A DNA stretch of 11,132 nucleotides from Phoronis ovalis (lineage: Eukaryota; Phoronida; Phoronidae), in the NCBI GenBank assembly GCA_028565635.1, contig JAOXYB010056101.1, forward strand, positions 1 to 11,132, read 5' to 3'. The number at the start of each line of letters is the position of its first letter. The stretch's first letter is position 1. This document shows positions 10,601-11,132 of this stretch, piece after piece. Made by a program: the position numbers and the translations under genes. The notes under the pieces are model-generated. The model searched no databases and had not been told where the DNA came from. It saw only the letters and a program-made list of their open reading frames with translations.

Positions 10601-10885
10601 GTATTAAATATAGAATGTCATATTTCTATGTCAATAATCCACCACCCACATTTCATGCTGCATTTGTACATATCACAAGCTACTGCACAGCAAGGTTTCA
10701 GAAATAACTGCACTCACGGCTTTTCTCTTCCATGTTCAAATTTCAGCAAACCTCTGGCATTTATGCTGACAACAGGATCTTCATCCACAAACAGATCTAT
10801 CTTTAATGGTTTGGCTTGAATCTGAATTCTGTTGTTTTCGAAACCAAAAGCACAACCATTACCATCTCGACTAAAAATTTGCAAG
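1582..10885 (-). CDS. GANAB: Glucosidase II alpha subunit (neutral alpha-glucosidase AB), 5'-truncated by the window, 20 exons
   Basis: The spliced product trims the two alpha-1,3-linked glucoses from Glc2Man9 and Glc1Man9 N-glycans in the ER lumen, feeding the calnexin/calreticulin cycle. Joined exons (10718-10885, 10372-10495, 9640-9760, 9128-9224, 8678-8779, 7778-7856, 7320-7493, 6893-6954, 6333-6410, 5917-6119, 5485-5708, 4971-5067, 4643-4803, 3954-4203, 3686-3762, 3326-3400, 3090-3203, 2489-2598, 2012-2115, 1582-1691) total 2530 nt, 842 residues plus TAG. Numbering from the first complete codon, the nucleophile is D440 (WNDMNE) and the acid/base D516 (TGDN). Substrate-site D327, W401, R500 and H574 are also present. 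All sit at one constant offset (+124) from the mouse 966-residue form as I recall it, so there are no indels across the barrel. No KDEL-type tail is present, as expected: the beta subunit retains the complex. Every intron is GT-AG and every phase closes. Introns over 300 bases in which I see nothing specific are 9225-9639, 8780-9127, 6411-6892, 5068-5484, 4204-4642, 2116-2488 and 1692-2011. Confidence 0.97.
2012..2115 (-). CDS. GANAB: GANAB visible exon 19
   Basis: Encodes residues 773-806. The segment [13 protein letters not shown] lines up with human ETPIWIERVVIIG in the distal C-terminal domain. The flanks are acceptor TTCTTTCAG and donor GTAGGTTTC. Conservation is lower than in the barrel, but both phases close and the motif is recognisable. 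Confidence 0.94.
2489..2598 (-). CDS. GANAB: GANAB visible exon 18
   Basis: Encodes residues 736-771. [17 protein letters not shown] parallels human GTAQGELFLDDGHTFNY. The glycine after DD is a tyrosine here. The donor is the near-consensus GTAAGTTA. Confidence 0.96.
2599..3089 (-). other. Visible intron 17, with a cryptic strong splice donor
   Basis: A 491-base intron. It holds an A7 run next to a T-run around 2774-2790, a small hairpin at 2907-2928, and an unused minus-strand CAG/GTGAGTGA donor match with its GT at 2814-2815. The bases upstream of that donor on the minus strand carry no conserved GANAB sequence. Confidence 0.6.
2907..2928. repeat. Short perfect inverted repeat in intron 17
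   Basis: gcagttt (2907-2913) and aaactgc (2922-2928) flank the 8-base centre gatcaatt. It would fold into a small stem-loop. No functional context is apparent. Confidence 0.5.
3090..3203 (-). CDS. GANAB: GANAB visible exon 17
   Basis: Encodes residues 698-735, exactly 38 codons. [21 protein letters not shown] and [11 protein letters not shown] match human [21 protein letters not shown] and DDPITLFVALS. The intron before it (3204-3325, 122 bases) is the shortest in the gene. Confidence 0.97.
3326..3400 (-). CDS. GANAB: GANAB visible exon 16
   Basis: Encodes residues 673-697, exactly 25 codons. [17 protein letters not shown] parallels human VWYDIQSYQKHHGPQTL in the C-terminal beta domain. The acceptor is TTTATTTAAG and the donor GTACTC. 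At a multiple of three, skipping it would keep the frame. Confidence 0.96.
3686..3762 (-). CDS. GANAB: GANAB visible exon 15
   Basis: Encodes residues 648-672. [23 protein letters not shown] matches human [23 protein letters not shown], the proximal C-terminal beta domain. It ends in phase 0 at AAT before donor GTAAGATT, next to a run of seven A. Confidence 0.96.
3954..4203 (-). CDS. GANAB: GANAB visible exon 14
   Basis: The longest visible exon, residues 564-646. [23 protein letters not shown] is essentially the human sequence. H574 (codon 4171-4173) matches mouse H698. The barrel ends here with [11 protein letters not shown] and [11 protein letters not shown]. The exon stops inside the glycine codon of YLVG, at donor GTAAGG. 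Confidence 0.98.
4643..4803 (-). CDS. GANAB: GANAB visible exon 13: catalytic acid/base
   Basis: Encodes residues 511-563. [11 protein letters not shown] carries the general acid/base D516 (codon 4784-4786), 76 residues after the nucleophile as in mouse (564 and 640). [12 protein letters not shown] and the terminal RWYQ are conserved. The acceptor is ATTTCAG and the donor GTATCAAAAG. Confidence 0.98.
4919..4970 (-). repeat. 22-base direct duplication containing the exon 12 splice donor
   Basis: Plus-strand copies at 4919-4940 and 4949-4970 match at 20 of 22 positions and are offset by 30 bases. On the minus strand each begins GTATGTAA. The copy at 4949-4970 is the donor actually joined to exon 12. 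The other carries GTATGTAAG, a slightly closer match to the donor consensus. Confidence 0.85.
4971..5067 (-). CDS. GANAB: GANAB visible exon 12
   Basis: Encodes residues 478-509 plus one base. It contains [16 protein letters not shown] (human RPFVLARAFFAGSQRF). R500 (codon 4999-5001) matches mouse R624 of the active site. The donor GTATGTAAAACC lies within a 22-base sequence that is repeated 30 bases downstream. Confidence 0.97.
5485..5708 (-). CDS. GANAB: GANAB visible exon 11: catalytic nucleophile
   Basis: Encodes residues 404-477. It holds the GH31 signature [14 protein letters not shown]. The nucleophile is D440, with its codon at 5596-5598, equivalent to mouse D564. [14 protein letters not shown] follows, nearly identical to human. 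The donor is GTATAC after CAG. Confidence 0.98.
5917..6119 (-). CDS. GANAB: GANAB visible exon 10
   Basis: Encodes residues 336-402: [10 protein letters not shown], then [11 protein letters not shown] (human KLVAIVDPHIK), then DYDGWCWP. W401 (codon 5921-5923) is the counterpart of mouse W525 in the active site. The exon breaks inside the glycine codon of the WPG motif. Confidence 0.98.
6333..6410 (-). CDS. GANAB: GANAB visible exon 9: substrate-binding DIEH motif
   Basis: Encodes residues 310-334 with [15 protein letters not shown]. The aspartate of DIEH (residue 327, codon at 6356-6358) corresponds to mouse D451, a residue that contacts the glucose in the -1 site. Confidence 0.98.
6893..6954 (-). 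CDS. GANAB: GANAB visible exon 8
   Basis: A short exon encoding residues 289-308. [19 protein letters not shown] matches the start of the GH31 barrel (human [19 protein letters not shown]). It ends with AG, which joins the T of the next exon to make serine 309. Confidence 0.97.
7096..7134. repeat. Hairpin-forming inverted repeat in intron 7
   Basis: aaaaaacc (7106-7113) and ggtttttt (7120-7127) form a perfect 8-bp stem around the loop ttacag. Outside it, tataag (7096-7101) pairs with cttata (7129-7134) across a small asymmetric internal loop. It lies in the 365-base intron 6955-7319, in which I see nothing else. No function is implied. Confidence 0.6.
7320..7493 (-). CDS. GANAB: GANAB visible exon 7
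   Basis: Encodes residues 231-288, exactly 58 codons with both ends in phase 0. [16 protein letters not shown] and [15 protein letters not shown] align with human WMSETGIIDVFLLLGP and FRQYASLTGTQALPP. This is the end of the N-terminal sandwich and the lead into the barrel. The donor is GTAAGTATTT. Confidence 0.98.
7778..7856 (-). CDS. GANAB: GANAB visible exon 6
   Basis: Encodes residues 205-230. [14 protein letters not shown] matches human [14 protein letters not shown]. The exon ends in phase 0 at an AAG before donor GTACAGT, a weaker donor than its neighbours. It follows the longest intron in the window. Confidence 0.97.
7979..8528. mobile_element. Possible non-autonomous element bounded by short inverted repeats
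   Basis: aaaaagttggca at 7979-7990 is a perfect 12-base inverted match to tgccaacttttt at 8517-8528. Together they enclose about 550 bases that include the repeat-like interior. No clean target-site duplication is visible at the edges and there is no transposase. A 12-base match including a homopolymer could arise by chance, so this is a suggestion only. Confidence 0.25.
8199..8375. repeat. Two diverged copies of a ~55-63 base unit in intron 5
   Basis: Copy 1 (8199-8261) and copy 2 (8323-8375) start with tggatcaaaatgtttgctag and tggattaaaatgtttgctag, 19 of 20 identical. Both run through an aagat-rich stretch and end near a shared gccat. Copy 1 is longer by several bases. The units are 124 bases apart and in the same orientation. 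Confidence 0.7.
8678..8779 (-). CDS. GANAB: GANAB visible exon 5
   Basis: Encodes residues 171-203, including [15 protein letters not shown] and [13 protein letters not shown], which align directly with human EPYRLYNLDVFQYEL and [13 protein letters not shown]. The donor is a strong GTGAGTA and the acceptor is ATTTTTAG. Confidence 0.97.
9128..9224 (-). CDS. GANAB: GANAB visible exon 4
   Basis: Encodes residues 139-169. The core [20 protein letters not shown] is nearly identical to human [20 protein letters not shown]. This is the GH31 N-terminal sandwich that packs against the active site. The flanks are acceptor TGCTTTAG and donor GTAAGTT. Confidence 0.97.
9640..9760 (-). CDS. GANAB: GANAB visible exon 3: acidic linker into GH31 N-domain
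   Basis: Encodes residues 98-137 and the first base of 138. The first 24 residues are Glu/Pro-rich ([15 protein letters not shown]), like the acidic linker of vertebrate GANAB. They are followed by the well-conserved [13 protein letters not shown] (human [13 protein letters not shown]). The donor is GTATAC, immediately after a G that begins a glycine codon. Confidence 0.95.
9761..10371 (-). other. Visible intron 2, with a less AT-rich island
   Basis: A 611-base intron. Most of it is A/T-rich, but about 10078-10230 is noticeably richer in G and C. That stretch has a short open frame of 66 codons on the plus strand (10076-10276) with no recognisable motif. It may be an unclassified repeat. I do not call a gene here. 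Confidence 0.5.
10372..10495 (-). CDS. GANAB: GANAB visible exon 2: amphipathic segment plus acidic linker
   Basis: Encodes residues 57-97 between acceptor TTTTAG and donor GTATCTACC. It starts with a basic, hydrophobic stretch ([19 protein letters not shown]) and then turns acidic ([11 protein letters not shown]). In mammals the matching position is an alternatively spliced 22-residue segment containing IWDKIKNLFSR (from memory). Here the segment and the acidic linker share one exon. Similarity is weak because this is a linker; the call rests on frame, splice sites and position. Confidence 0.85.
10718..10885 (-). CDS. GANAB: GANAB visible exon 1 (partial gene start)
   Basis: The exon follows a pyrimidine-rich acceptor ending TTTCCAG and stops at donor GTGAGTG. 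It starts with one base completing a codon from an unseen upstream exon and encodes residues 1-55 plus two bases of 56. The segment [12 protein letters not shown] matches SVNARGLLEFEH of human GANAB and closes the N-terminal beta-sandwich. No initiator or signal peptide is present, so at least one upstream exon lies outside the window. Confidence 0.93.
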
Positions 10886-11132
10886 CTGGAAAGGAATAAT
10901 CTACAATCAGTACCTTAAAACAAAAACAGGATCAAAGCAGCTGAAAACTGCATCCTTCAAAAGATGCTGCATCACTAGAGAAGATGCACTCCTACATTCC
11001 GTTAAACAATATATCAGCTAATAGATATAACCAACTCTACTCGTCAAATACAGAAATAAACTAGACATTCGGTGAGTTGTAAACAACTCCGAGAGTGTAC
11101 CCCCAGCCAAGAATGCTGTCAGTTGGAGAGAC
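10886..11132 (-). other. 3' part of an upstream GANAB intron
   Basis: The minus strand here shows no segment matching the expected preceding part of GANAB, and it ends with a pyrimidine-rich acceptor before exon 1. The rest of the intron and the gene's 5' exons are off the window to the right. Confidence 0.75.
10948..10986. repeat. Two-copy ~20-base tandem repeat in the upstream intron
   Basis: Units at 10948-10966 and 10967-10986 both start ctgcatc and end aagatg, with differing middles (19 and 20 bases). As a result GCATC and its complement GATGC alternate four times at 10950-10987, which also allows small hairpins. Confidence 0.5.

Noticed and set aside
10598-10819. Plus-strand open frame of 73 codons
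   Set aside because: Its second half is antisense to exon 1 and its first half is intron; it has no motif.
1-11132. Search for a novel multi-gene system, CRISPR array, tRNA or rRNA genes, or viral or transposase genes
   Set aside because: Nothing beyond one host glycosidase gene and small intronic repeats could be supported. No regularly spaced repeats, cloverleaf-like boxes or enzyme motifs of mobile elements were seen.

Overview
The window is intron-rich, AT-rich eukaryotic DNA. Almost all of it is one protein-coding gene on the minus strand: the alpha (catalytic) subunit of ER glucosidase II (GANAB, neutral alpha-glucosidase AB, glycoside hydrolase family 31). Twenty exons between 10885 and 1582 join in frame through 19 GT-AG introns of 122 to 821 bases. 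They give 842 residues ending at a TAG stop. The first visible exon begins inside a codon after a good acceptor, so the start codon, signal peptide and roughly the first hundred residues lie beyond the right edge of the window.

Layout from right to left, following transcription: 10886-11132 is the end of an upstream intron. Exons 1-3 (10885-9640) carry the end of the N-terminal beta-sandwich and an acidic linker. Exons 4-7 (9224-7320) carry the N-terminal GH31 sandwich. Exons 8-14 (6954-3954) carry the catalytic barrel with the DIEH, GWCWPG, WNDMNE, TGDN and FFRAHAH motifs. Exons 15-20 (3762-1582) carry the C-terminal beta domains. Below 1582 lies the presumed 3' UTR and then intergenic DNA. 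The first ~120 bases may hold the end of a convergent plus-strand gene, but this is weak.

The protein removes the two inner alpha-1,3-linked glucoses from N-glycans in the ER, working with the beta subunit (not in this window) that retains it there. All six active-site residues I checked are present, and their spacing matches the mammalian enzyme without gaps, so the gene looks functional.

Organism: the protein resembles animal GANAB closely. The short AT-rich introns, and an intronic repeat of a style I associate with marine invertebrates, suggest an invertebrate metazoan; I cannot name the phylum. There are no prokaryotic operons, CRISPR arrays, phage genes or defence genes. I found no evidence of a new biological system. 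The points worth a second look are a duplicated 5' splice site after exon 12, a possible non-autonomous transposon in intron 5, and the constitutive coding of a segment that is alternatively spliced in mammals.
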